Below, piece by piece: positions 33,364-42,856 of a DNA stretch of 64,000 nucleotides. The stretch comes from Hippopus hippopus (taxonomy: Eukaryota; Mollusca; Bivalvia; Cardiida; Cardiidae): assembly GCA_946811185.2 (NCBI GenBank), contig OX328096.1, positions 69,253,345 to 69,317,344 on the forward strand. The letters are read 5' to 3'. The notes beneath the pieces are model-generated. The model had not been told where the DNA came from. It did no database searches and saw only the letters and a program-made list of their open reading frames with translations. How positions within the stretch are numbered: the first letter of the stretch is position 1; each line of letters starts with the position of its first letter. The position numbers were made by a program, and so were the translations under genes.

Positions 33364-34893
33364 TAACGAGCGAAGCTCGTTTTGCGGTAACACCGTACTA
33401 GATTTTTAAAGATAAAATTCAGACTTCGATCTGGGTTTTAGTCTAAATCTAAATAGGGATGACTAAAAATTGAGTGTCTTCCGGTTAATCTCACAGCGTC
33501 ACACGTATGACAATCTTCCGCACAAGTACCTGATTGGTCAAAAATGACAATAATTATCTTCGGATCGAATGATTACTTAAAAATCATTATCAGTTTAATG
33601 AGTACAGATTATCTAATTCCTTACTTACAATCAGCGTATTAAACGTCTTTTTGTTTATAAACATACGCAATGATCTATGCTAGTAAATAATGACGTCATT
33701 AATCATACTATTCTTACGTCATGCACGAGCCGTTTTTTCGCGGAAAACATTGTGTCGAAGAAATCATGACTAAACTAGTTTTTTGACTGTTTCAAAATAC
33801 CATTTTCAGAGAAAGCCGGATTTATGATCTGTAAAAAGGGGTCTTAATGCATCTGCAAAAACTATCGACCCATCCGCGCAAGCTAACCTGAATCAAAACT
33901 CTTTGCTAGATCAATTTTTCAACGTTCTGCATGTCAAAGGACCAGTATGCATACCTTTTGATTCAGTCAGTTATCATACAATATGGATGTATAATTATGT
34001 GATGACTTGCTTGGTATCATGCATCACGGAGATGCATTAAACCCTTTTTTACCGCAACATGGCTCAGATATAATTTGTTTAATGTTACGAAAGCTTGTTG
34101 ATAGATCTAAAAGTTTGGCATTTTTTTTGCCATAAGTTGGATATCTATCCGATAACTCGGCAAATTTCTTTCCAAGGATTGATGATACATGTAGATCTAG
34201 ATCTAGTCATTGCGACAGATTTCATTCCTGTCTCTGCACTGATCACTGTTTCAATGATTGACGTGTAGGAAAGCAGATGGGATGCAAAAGGAAAGCTACA
34301 TATAATCTTATTTTAAACAGCGATCTACACACTCTGATTTTAAAGAAAGTCCAGGTAAAATATGGGTAGACCTGTGCACTAAAGAAGAAATGAAAGAAAG
34401 ATTCTGTTTTTTTTTTTTCCTTTTGTGTGTATATTCATTGCGGCGGCAAGTGCACCTACCACGCGTTCCTGAAGTTCCTTTACCAGTATTCTGCTCAACA
34501 TTCTTCCCAACCTACTGACCGATTCCTCGTAAAAGTCAAAGTCTCTCTGATATAGATCTAGATCTACATGCAGTGAGGAAATGTTCCCGTAAAATGGTCT
34601 TTACAAGTGTGTGAACCAATAATCATTCTAAGTTATTTTTCTTGACATAAATTAACGAAATTGTCCAAGAACTGTTTTTCTTTTGTTAAGGAAATCACGG
34701 ACAGTTCGCCCTATTTCACATGTATAAATCTACGAAAGAAAAATGCTTTCTACTTTTGACAACGCTCAAAATTAGTTTTGGCAAAGCCGGAATTCGAAGA
34801 TGTAGAATATAGCTCGTCATTCGAATTAATAGATATTTGTACCAGAAATCATTCACGTCGCTCGTATTGAGGTTTTGCCTTTTTCATATTAGA
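33364..34893 (+). repeat. Repeat unit R, copy 1 (empty-site paralogue)
   Basis: This is the uninterrupted copy of the 35017-41277 repeat, separated from it by 123 bp. It includes a MITE-C (about 33818-34070) that has lost the left arm of its GC-rich hairpin, SINE-1 body fragments at 34165-34290 (+) and 34437-34540 (-), and a T run. TTTATGATCTGTAAAAAGG at 33821 is the site occupied by the transposon in copy 2. Confidence 0.7.
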
Positions 34894-34896
34894 TCT

Positions 34897-34984
34897 ATAC
34901 CCATTACGAATATTCTCATCTTATACACGTTTGATATCACAATTGTGTGACGTCATTTTTGACGTCATTTTGTACGTATTTCAA
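34897..34984 (-). repeat. Block W, copy 2, with two CRE palindromes
   Basis: The reverse complement matches 2124-2210 with about five mismatches in roughly 87 bp, much closer than most repeats here. It contains two TGACGTCA palindromes (34949-34956 and 34960-34967) 3 bp apart. Confidence 0.6.
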
Positions 34985-35690
34985 AACGAGCGACAGCGAG
35001 TTACGGGCGAAGCCCGTAACGAGCGAAGCTCGTTTTGCGGCAACACCGTACTAGATTTTTTAAAAATAAATTCCGACTTCGTTCTGGGTTTTAGTCTAAA
35101 TCTAGATAGGGATGACTGAAAATTGAGTGTCTTCCGGTTAGTCGCACAGCGTCACACGTATCACAATCTTTCGCACATTTTCCTGATTGGTCAAAAATGA
35201 CAATAATTATCTACCTATTGTATGATAACTTAAAAATCAACGTCAGTTTAATGAGTACCGATTATTCAATTTCCTACTCACTTTCAGCGTATTGAACGTC
35301 TATTTTTTGTATAAATATACTCAATGATCTATGCTATCCAATGATGACGTCATTAATCGTACTAATTTTACGTCATACACGAGCCGTTTTTTCGCGGAAA
35401 ATATTGTGTCTAAGACATCATGACTGAACTAGTTTTTTGACTGTTTCAAAATACCGTTTACAGAGAAAGCCGGATTTATGATTGTAGGCCAGTCAATAAA
35501 GCAATAGACCTAGAAGTAATTGCAACAGAATTTTTAAGTTTACCCGTCGATAGTATTGAGTGATATGTGTTTACCCTATAAAATCCCCAAGTTTTGCTGT
35601 TGTAGTTTAAGAGAAATTAATGACCAAAGTTAACAATTTTGAACATTTTCGGAAATGGCCCAATTGTGCTACCGTACCACTAGAAATCGC

Positions 35691-35740
35691 TGATGTCACG
35701 CGCTTTTTAAAGTGACGTCACATAAAGTGTAATGGCGGTA
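35691..35740 (+). promoter_or_regulatory. CRE-like promoter region of the transposon gene
   Basis: A full CRE/ATF palindrome, TGACGTCA, lies at 35713-35720, with a variant TGATGTCA at 35691-35698 and AATGGCGG (YY1-like) at 35731. It sits about 200 bp inside the left TIR and just upstream of the first donor. Promoter activity is inferred. Confidence 0.35.
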
Positions 35741-35804
35741 TCAATATACGATTATTAAACAGAGATGTAAACACATTGTTTTAGACGATTTAAAACTGCT
35801 TTAG
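35741..35804 (+). other. Putative first exon (3' boundary only)
   Basis: A strong donor, TTTAG|GTAAGT, has its GT at 35805. The transcription start is not determined; the left boundary is placed just after the promoter-like block. With the exons at 36246 and 36625 it gives three consecutive consensus GTAAGT donors on the plus strand, all upstream of the long ORF. Confidence 0.35.
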
Positions 35805-36245
35805 GTAAGTTAAATTATTTGATACGTTTACATAAAAATTGCAAGCACACATTGAGACTATAATTATTTCAGTAATACTCGCCAATCTGCCAACAATAAA
35901 CTTTTGATTATGTCAACATTGGCAATTTCTTTACGTCTACCTCATTGCATATTTCAACAGCTAAAATCGCCAGACTTGTTCAACTATGATTATACATCAT
36001 TTTAACGTAATAAATTGAATTAGAATATTGTAATTTTGCGAATTTCCATCATGACAAAAAACCGGAAGCTGAGAAAATATGTACGAGATCTTACAAAAAA
36101 TTTTTTCTACGGAAGCCCATACGGGACTTAATTTTGATAGATATTTAGTTAAATGCTATACTTTTTGTTAGGGGAAATACTTCTTATTCTTAATGTCATT
36201 TCAACATCCAAAAGTACTAATATCAACCGTCTCGGTTAATTTCAG

Positions 36246-36331
36246 GGTATTTACAAAGAGACCAGGCTTGCTCTCACCTTAATATACCACAAAAGAATGG
36301 TAGAGAATGAAAAACAAAACGTCTTAATCAG
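36246..36331 (+). other. Putative 5' untranslated exon
   Basis: An 86-bp block starts after acceptor GTTAATTTCAG (AG at 36244-36245), with a near-consensus branch point TACTAAT at 36216-36222, and ends at donor ATCAG|GTAAGT (GT at 36332). In the frame of the downstream ATG it has a TGA, so it would be leader sequence. It contains two upstream ATGs in other frames; one makes a six-codon uORF. Confidence 0.45.
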
Positions 36332-36633
36332 GTAAGTTTTTTTTTTTTTCACCGTGAAAATCACATAAGGGCAATAATTTGAACGATCTCTGTCTTTAAA
36401 AAGTAAAAATCTTTTATGTTGTCGTACATAATGGAACAATCATTTGTATTTTAGTGATCATTTAATATGTGGAGGCACCAATCCTAGTTGGATATAATTT
36501 GAAGGTTATTCATTTTGAAACTTTACCTGTAATCAATTTAAAAACATTTTTTCTCTTCCTGTAAATCTGCATAGTAATTGCAAAAAGTTTCCAGAAAGTT
36601 ATTATCATCATTATTTTATTTCAGCACAATACC

Positions 36634-36702
36634 ATGGCTTTTTTTATCTGTCTTACTGAGAAAAAGTGCTGGCAGGAAAAGGAGTGGAGTAGTCTACAGC
36701 AA
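36634..36702 (+). CDS. Putative first coding exon of the transposon gene
   Basis: An exon-like block (36625-36702) lies between an acceptor (TTATTTTATTTCAG, AG at 36623-36624) and a perfect donor (CAA|GTAAGT, GT at 36703). It holds an ATG at 36634 in an ideal context, ACCATGG. The 23 codons from there (MAFFICLTEKKCWQ...) end in phase 0. Joining them to the acceptor at 38026 continues in frame into the 338-codon ORF. An in-frame TGA in the preceding exon explains why translation would start here. The intron (36703-38026) contains a SINE-2 and an H-type element. This is inference from splice signals only; without transcripts the exon could be spurious. Confidence 0.5.
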
Positions 36703-36888
36703 GTAAGTTACATAAACAATTTTCACACAATAAAATCACTAATTTCAATTCCACTAAATATGAGAATGATGCCCAAAGGTGACGATTTTGAAGTTGTCAT
36801 AGATTTTTTAAACAGTTATTTCAGCTTGAATATTAAAGTTGTCTATGTGAATAACCATGTTTATTTGTAATATTTACTGCTAGCTATT

Positions 36889-37080
36889 GTGTCCTGCATG
36901 GCTCATTGGTAAAGTGTATGACTCATGCCTGGTGCAGCTGGCTTCGAACTTCAACGGAATCACTTGTTTTTGCGTGGAGTCGTCTGATGGCAAGACATTT
37001 TAGAAACCCTAGCCTGGAACTGGTAAACCAAGGACATGGATTATGTGTACTGTGAAAACGGCATCAATCAATCAATCAAA
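36889..37080 (+). mobile_element. SINE-2 in the intron of the transposon gene
   Basis: Head GTCCTGCATGGCTCATTGG, B-box-like GGCTTCGAACTTC, body with CATTTTAGAAACCCTAGCC, tail ACGGCATCAATCAATCAATC. Confidence 0.7.
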
Positions 37081-37487
37081 CAACCAATTATTCAATCGAT
37101 TGTTGTTCGCTATGAAGCATGACTTATTATCATACAAAATATATTACGTAATACAAAAAAAAAAAAGAAAAAAAAAAACATTCCAGTGCTATTATGCAAC
37201 AAATTATGTTGTTGTTGTTGGGTTTTTTTTTCAGTCCCATTATTGAAGACCAGATATGAAAAAGTGTGCATGCCTATCCCAATACATGATATGCTGATGT
37301 ATGAAAGGTAAATATCGCATGTAAAAATGCATACAATTAATTGGTTAGATCTAGACAGGCGATAGATCCAAAAATAAATTAACGATAAGACACATAATTT
37401 ACAATTACAAGCATATTAAAAGTTGTAAAATGGGCCTGGTTCCACTCTTACTGCCCATGTACTACATGTAATTTGCAAACATTCTTT

Positions 37488-37950
37488 ATTTCATGCTTTT
37501 CGGTAGGATATCGAGAAATAGCAGTGAAAAAAAATTTCGATCTTACACTGGTACCACCAGTGAAAATACCGATATTCATATTCTTGTTGGCTTGGTAAAT
37601 TGCGCGTGCCTAACAACCAGATGGGAAATATGACGTCATATACCTTACATTTCTCGCGCTTGACGTAATATTGTAATGCGTTGCTATACGGGAGGGGTAC
37701 GCCACGGGGAATAACGGAAAAGAACTGTACTGGATTTTGATGAAGCTCCTCCTCGAAAGGGTTAAAAGCATGAAATAAATAGAATATTTGTCTTTTTCGG
37801 TGAAAGATCGAAATTTATTTCATCTCGCGAACACCATCGGTAATATTTTCACTCGTGGCTTTGCCACTCATGAAAACATTACCGATGGCGTCCACTCGAT
37901 GAAATATATTTCGATCTTTCACCGAAAAAGACAAATATCCTCTATTTCCT
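37488..37950 (-). mobile_element. Element H, copy 2, inside the gene intron
   Basis: Reverse copy of 12305-12795 with the hairpin at 37778-37948. Its intronic position means it post-dates or travels with the 4.63-kb element. ATTTCATGCTTTT and AAAAGCATGAAAT form an extra inverted pair around 37490 and 37765. Confidence 0.75.
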
Positions 37951-38026
37951 TACCACATACTTAAGTGGTTACTACGTCAAAAAAAAAAATTCAAATGTTC
38001 AGCCATGCAATACTGTTTTATTTCAG

Positions 38027-39043
38027 ATGGATTCCAAGTTACTGTGTCCACTTTGCAAAGAGCCCATAGGCACCGACAGACCTTCTGTTCAAGTTGGGGA
38101 AAAGGGATGCAAAACGATTAGATCTGCTAATGAACATAATCCAGCTAAATTGACAATAAATGCAGGAGAGTTAGTTCACATTTCATGTCGTAAAAAATTT
38201 ACTCGGTCAGTGAACGATAAAAAAAATTCAGTATGTTCAAACGATAAACACAAGATTCTTTTGCGTTCTGAAGCACCAAACTTTGATTTTAAGTCACGAT
38301 GTTTATTTTGTGGAGTTTTGGCCAAATGTTGTTTATCGAGCAAAAAGAGATCTTTTGACACACACCCTGTTAGAAGTTTAGAATTTCAACGTACTGTTAT
38401 AAACCACTGTATTCAAAGGGGTGATCAGTGGGCAGATGATGTGAGAAGGCGTTTAAACCATATTTTTGATTTACCAGCTGCTGATGCAATTTATCACCAG
38501 CAGTGCAGTGTTAATTTCAGGACAGGGAAAGGAATTCCTAAAGCATACCAAACAGCAAAATGTGTCACACCTACAATGAAAAGTCCTGGCCGACCACAGG
38601 ATAAGGAACAGACTGAAGCTTTTGTAAAAGTCATGCAATTTCTTGAACTTACAACCAGTGAAACTCTCACGGTTAATGATTTGGTCTCAGAAATGTTTAA
38701 AGTGTGTGGTGACAAGGCATACAGCACAAAACATATGAAGACAAAAATTATTGAACATTTTGGTGATAATGTGGTCATTAGCAGTATTGACGGCAGACGT
38801 GACATTGTTACTTTAAAATCAAATGCAGCTTCGATAATACATTCATTTTATACAGAATCACAGGGACAATCTGATGAAGAAAAGAAAGCTAAAATATTAG
38901 AAACTGCTGCAAAATTGCTTCAAGATGACATTAGTTCAATGAAGATATCAAGAGATTACTACCCCGATTTCAATTTCTTCTTTTACAATATCTTGTCAAA
39001 CATTGTAAACCTCAGATCAGACTGCACATTCTGCGCAATCTGA
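38027..39043 (+). CDS. Cys/His-module protein, main exon, 3'-truncated
   Basis: This is the longest ORF in the window (338 codons). It follows a good splice acceptor (TTTTATTTCAG, AG at 38025-38026). The protein has two similar putative zinc modules. C7-x2-C10 is paired with H51-x2-C54, and C92-x2-C95 with H157-x2-C160. Residues about 215-265 look like a winged-helix fold: helices, the segment STKHMKTKIIEHFG, then a beta wing. I recall similar proteins as a very multicopy, uncharacterised family in bivalves and cnidarians, usually far longer; this is memory, not a search. The exon lies inside the 4.63-kb transposon, so a transposase or accessory role is inferred. The last ten codons, from about 39014, are read from a MITE-B hairpin, so the native C-terminal part is missing. 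The ATG at 38027 may be internal if the 36634 start is used. Confidence 0.7.
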   Translation: MDSKLLCPLCKEPIGTDRPSVQVGEKGCKTIRSANEHNPAKLTINAGELVHISCRKKFTRSVNDKKNSVCSNDKHKILLRSEAPNFDFKSRCLFCGVLAKCCLSSKKRSFDTHPVRSLEFQRTVINHCIQRGDQWADDVRRRLNHIFDLPAADAIYHQQCSVNFRTGKGIPKAYQTAKCVTPTMKSPGRPQDKEQTEAFVKVMQFLELTTSETLTVNDLVSEMFKVCGDKAYSTKHMKTKIIEHFGDNVVISSIDGRRDIVTLKSNAASIIHSFYTESQGQSDEEKKAKILETAAKLLQDDISSMKISRDYYPDFNFFFYNILSNIVNLRSDCTFCAI

Positions 39044-39079
39044 TCTTGATCTACACTGTCGCGCTTAGAAACCTAGGGG
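38985..39079 (-). mobile_element. MITE-B truncating the transposon ORF
   Basis: Hairpin AGATCAGACTGCACATT/CTGCGCAATCTGATCT at 39014-39047, then CGCTTAGAAACCTAGGGG and TTAA at 39080-39083. The left half is eroded. Confidence 0.7.
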
Positions 39080-39223
39080 TTAAGAACTACTTTAAACGAT
39101 AATTTATGAATGTCATTTTTACGCCACATTGTTAACGTTTGTATTTTTTGACTAGATTCTATTTGACCTCTAAATAAGTAGGGATCATCTGCATTCCATG
39201 GTACATTTAAGTACCATATATGT

Positions 39224-39494
39224 GTAGCCGGGTACAGGTATTTGGTGAAATATCGCGGCTTGACCGGGGTTCGAACCCAGGGCCTAAGGCATACCGTTCC
39301 TGCACTCTAACCAACTGAGCTTCTGAACCACATGTCGATTAACTAAATCTCCAATGATCCGAAAATATAAAAATCACGACTCGACCGGGATTCGAACCCA
39401 GGGCCTCATGAATATCGTTCCTGCACTCTAACCAACTGAACTACCGAACCGATACTGCCGCACGATATATCACCAAATACCTGTACCCGGCTAC
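39224..39494 (-). mobile_element. Foldback enclosing two tandem tRNA-like units
   Basis: A 32-bp inverted repeat (39224-39255 and 39463-39494, 31/32 match) encloses two minus-strand tRNA-like sequences (about 39256-39330 and 39375-39450). Both have B boxes (GGTTCGAATCC or GGTTCGAACCC) and A boxes (TTCAGTTGGTTAGAGTG or CTCAGTTGGTTAGAGTG). The acceptor arms pair poorly, so functional tRNA is unlikely. Confidence 0.6.
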
Positions 39495-40113
39495 ATATGA
39501 AAAACCTCCGTTAAACCTGTGGCTAGTTATCATTAGGACAAGGTGTAAGCGGGACCGATCCATTACATTGTTGAAAGTCACCGTGACCTTGACCTTTGAC
39601 CAATTGATCCGAAAATCGGTAGGGATCATCTACATTCATACATACATGTATGTCATAAACTGCATTACCGAAAAACACTTACATGCAAAAGTGGCAATAT
39701 TATAAAGAGTGATCATGCATTGATAGGTTTTCGAGGATAAAAGTCAGTGGGTGGGGTAATTTTACATACAATTTTAGGGATTTTATGAACTGTATAATAA
39801 TAAAAAGGACCTTCAATTGATTCAAAGAGCATGGTTTGCCTTCTTTGTCATAAGTATTGTGAAAAGATTAACTAAATCTCCAATGTTTTAATAAATCTCG
39901 CTTTATGGTCAAATAATAATGTTTCTTGTAATTTTGTTGAATCTAAGACCCCACTATTCTTTGGACGTCTATTTTTCAAAAAGTGCAACTGCAAAAGTTC
40001 GGGACTTTTTATGGATACTTGTACATACATAGTAGTAACAGAAAAACAGAGTTTCAAAACTGTTGCAATTACTTCTAGGTTGACCCCCAAAATAGGGTAG
40101 ATTGACTGGCCTA

Positions 40114-40376
40114 TTGTGAAAAGGGGGCTTTATGCATCTGCAGAAACTATCGACCCAGGTCTGCCTGCGCAGTCCGCGCAAGCTGACCTGGGTCAAAACT
40201 CTTTGCTAGATCTATTGATCAATTTTCTGCATGTCAAAGGACCAGTATGCATGCCTCAGGATTCAGTCAGTTATCATACAAAATGGATTATATGGATCTA
40301 TAATTATGTGATGACTTGCTTGGGATCATGCATCACGGAGATGTATTAAACCCTCTTTTACCGCAACATGGCTCAA
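40114..40376 (+). mobile_element. MITE-C, host of the 4.63-kb insertion
   Basis: TTGTGAAAAGGGGG continues a MITE-C whose first bases lie at 35470-35484. GC-rich hairpin 40155-40195. Right end CGCAACATGGCTCA. Confidence 0.75.
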
Positions 40377-40476
40377 ATATAGATCTAGATCTATTTGTTC
40401 AAATGCTATGAAAGCTTGTTGATAGATCTAAAAGTTTGGGGGTTTTTTAACCATAAGTTGGATATCTATCCGATAT

Positions 40477-40605
40477 CTCGGCAAATTTCTTTCCTAGGAA
40501 TGATGTTAGATCTAGATCTAGTCATTGCGACAGAATTCATTCCTCTCTCTACGCTGATTCACCGTTTTAACGATGGATGTGTAGGAAAGCAGATGGGAAT
40601 TCTCC
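40477..40605 (+). mobile_element. SINE-1 body fragment in unit R copy 2
   Basis: AAATTTCTTTCCTAGGAATG then CATTGCGACAGAATTCATTC; the orthologous piece in copy 1 is at 34165-34290, so it predates the R duplication. Confidence 0.5.
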
Positions 40606-41403
40606 AAAGACGGGGAGATCAAGATGTGAATCAGGTCTGAGAATGATCAGATGTCGCTACAGTAGTACCCGGGTAGCGGCGGAAACAATCCAGTCGACTT
40701 AATCACTAAACCCTTCAAAATGTGGCGGTCACATAATTATGATTCTCTGGCGATCAAAGCCACTGGGGGCATGGCAGAAAGACGGCAATGCTCCATGGAA
40801 TGATATAGATTTATAAAAAGTGAAGTTTTTTTTCCCTCTTCTCCTTTTTACATGCAATGTGAAAATGTGAATTTCTTCCTTTCTGTCTTTTCTTCCCCCC
40901 TCTCTCTCTCCTTCCCTCTTATAGATCTAAATCTACATGCAGTGAGGAAATGTTCCCGTAAAATGTTGTTTAAAAGTATGTGAACCAATAATCATTTCAA
41001 GTTATTTTTTTCTGGACATAAATTTACAAAACTGTCGAGGAACTGTCTTTATTTTGTTAAGGGAATCCGGGACCGTTTGCCCTATTTCACATGTATACAT
41101 CTACGAGAGATGCATGCTTTCTACTTTTGACAACGCTCATAATTAGTTTTGGCAAAGTCGGAATTCGAACTCAAAACTCTTTGATTTCTAGAATCTGGCT
41201 CTCATTCGAATTAATAGAAATTTGTTCCACAAATCATTCACGTCGCTCGTACTGAGGCTTTGCCTTTTTCATATTAGAAATAAATGGGTTTCATTGATAT
41301 AACCGCGCTTGCATTTATAGATGGTTTTTCATCTTTCAATCTATAATTTATATATAATCTATCTACGTGTATATTATTATTTTATACAAAGAATCTGACA
41401 TTC

Positions 41404-41526
41404 GTTGGCGTTTGAGATAAAATTTTATCAAACTCGTCAGGAAGAAATGCTGTTAAGCTCGCCAAAGGCTCGCTTAATAACATTTTCCCTAGACTCCTTT
41501 GATAAAATTTTATCTCAAACGCCAAC
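41404..41526. repeat. Hairpin M, copy 2
   Basis: Arms GTTGGCGTTTGAGATAAAA and TTTTATCTCAAACGCCAAC, with an inner GATAAAATTTTATC-type repeat. It is the probable right end of unit R. Confidence 0.6.
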
Positions 41527-41794
41527 ACATGTTAGAGCCTATATGTCCCTTGTTATACAAAAACAGTTTTTCTATTACTAACGGAATAGGAAATTTTACG
41601 GAAAAATAAAATAAAAAATAAACTGGGTAAATTTTCTCGTGTTTTTCTACATGTATATCTTTATATATTTTAGTCTACTTTTTAAGCAATAAAATCACCA
41701 GTCTTTTGTCAACCCTTAGAGCACCGAATAAGCCCAACAGACATCTTCAACCTAATAGTTGCATTTTCATGGTTGATTATGTCTAAATGGTGAT

Positions 41795-41885
41795 TCAGCA
41801 GAGGACAGTGTAGATCAAAGATCAGACTGCATATTTTGTGCAGCCTGATCTTGATCGACACTGACCGTAAAGGCGATTTTAGTGT
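41795..41885 (-). mobile_element. MITE-B, partial
   Basis: GGACAGTGTAGATCAAAGAT and CAGCCTGATCTTGATCGACA. Confidence 0.6.
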
Positions 41886-42340
41886 TGGTATTTTCTAAAA
41901 AGCAAAAGAACTTTAAAAAATGAATTCTGTTTAGGTGCCCCTTTAAAGTACATGACTCTAAGATCTACGTAGAAAGCCGCCCGTACTTTAAAGTACCACT
42001 GGTCCTTTGATCTTTGCCTTATTTCTTATCTATTTAAACTATACGTATCAATTTTATTTGCGGTTGATATAGTGATGCACGTGATTTCTTTGAAACTTTT
42101 AGGCTTTATGAAACATACAGATTTTATTATCAGTTGTTTAGATTAACGTTTGTGCTTTTTAATCCCAGGGAAATTCTTCAGCGTTTTCTTTAACTGATTA
42201 CTTCCCTCCCCACTTCCCCTTCCCCAACAAATTTGTAGAAGACGATGTTTAAAAACAGTGAAATCAGGGATGATTGACATGAAGATTTTATACACGGATA
42301 GACATAAATGAGTCATGCTCTGGCAAAAGGGGTATTATTA

Positions 42341-42484
42341 GTTGTACGGTCAGGTGGCAGGGGACTTGGAAACTTGTTCACGGCTGTGGTGAATAATGTC
42401 GCCACCTCGCCTTCGGCTCGGGGCGACATGATTCACCACAGCCGTGAACAAGTTTCCAAGTCCCCTGCCACCTGACCATACAAC
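42341..42484. repeat. 63-bp-arm near-perfect hairpin
   Basis: Arms 42341-42403 and 42422-42484 enclose the loop ACCTCGCCTTCGGCTCGG. The arms differ at only a couple of positions. Confidence 0.8.
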
Positions 42485-42487
42485 GAA

Positions 42488-42856
42488 TTTATTATACTGC
42501 AAAGTTTTACCATTGCAACGTTTGTCAAGCTAATTTTACCTGTTTTTTGGTTTCAAAAATTGAGTACGCTGACGAAGTAGAATTTCCCTTCTGAGTGCCC
42601 CAATTCAATGAAAACTGACGTAACTGGGAACTGACGTCACTGAAACCTTGGTAAAACGTGCAGTTTGGTGCATAATTTTGATGTTAATCTTGATCGACGC
42701 CGCCATTTTGGATGTTGTGTTGAAAGTGTAGTCATGTATACGGGGCTCCCGAAAGGGAAACTCGTTTTACGTTGGTTTTGCCAGTGTACATGATATATAT
42801 GTTCGGGGCATATTATCCAATCAGATCATGAGAAATTTCTTTGCAGTATAATAATA
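42488..42856. mobile_element. TIR element TTATTATACTGCAAAG
   Basis: Left TTATTATACTGCAAAG and right CTTTGCAGTATAATAA. It contains CTGACGTCAC and no ORF. TATTATTA beside the hairpin at 42333 suggests the hairpin is part of, or inserted at, its left end. Confidence 0.65.

Larger units (their letters stand above)
35485..40113 (+). mobile_element. 4.63-kb DNA transposon with TIRs and a spliced gene
   Basis: The left end (35485-35528) and the reverse complement of the right end (40060-40113) share an outer 13 bp, TAGGCCAGTCAAT, and an inner 20 bp, CCTAGAAGTAATTGCAACAG, both perfect. The spacers between them differ (11 and 21 bp). The trinucleotide TTG flanks both ends (35482-35484 and 40114-40116). 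The flanks join into a repeat that is uninterrupted at 33820-33840, which serves as an empty-site paralogue. Inside are a CRE-bearing 5' region, three candidate 5' exons, the 338-codon exon at 38027, and later insertions of a SINE-2, an H-type hairpin element, a MITE-B and a tRNA-like foldback. The superfamily is not established. Academ, which I recall as having 3-4 bp target duplications and a large transposase, is one possibility. Because the main ORF is truncated, this copy is presumably non-autonomous. Confidence 0.75.
35017..41526 (+). repeat. Repeat unit R, copy 2, split by the 4.63-kb element
   Basis: 35017-35484 matches 33364-33831, and 40114-41277 matches 33829-34893, both in direct orientation and collinear. 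Shared landmarks include CGAGCGAAGCTCGTTTTGCGG and GAAAGCTTGTTGATAGATC. The unit appears bounded by block W (34897-34984) on one side and by hairpin M (41404-41526) on the other. Removing the insertion leaves about 2.0 kb. The unit already contained a MITE-C, a SINE-1 body fragment and AGATCTAGATCT motifs. Confidence 0.7.

Noticed and set aside
33024..33401. 125-codon plus-strand ORF
   Set aside because: It runs through a MITE-A and the start of unit R; the peptide is repeat translation.
39872..40090. 72-codon minus-strand ORF reading out of the right TIR
   Set aside because: It starts in the TIR itself and has no known domain; probably chance, though it lies within the transposon.
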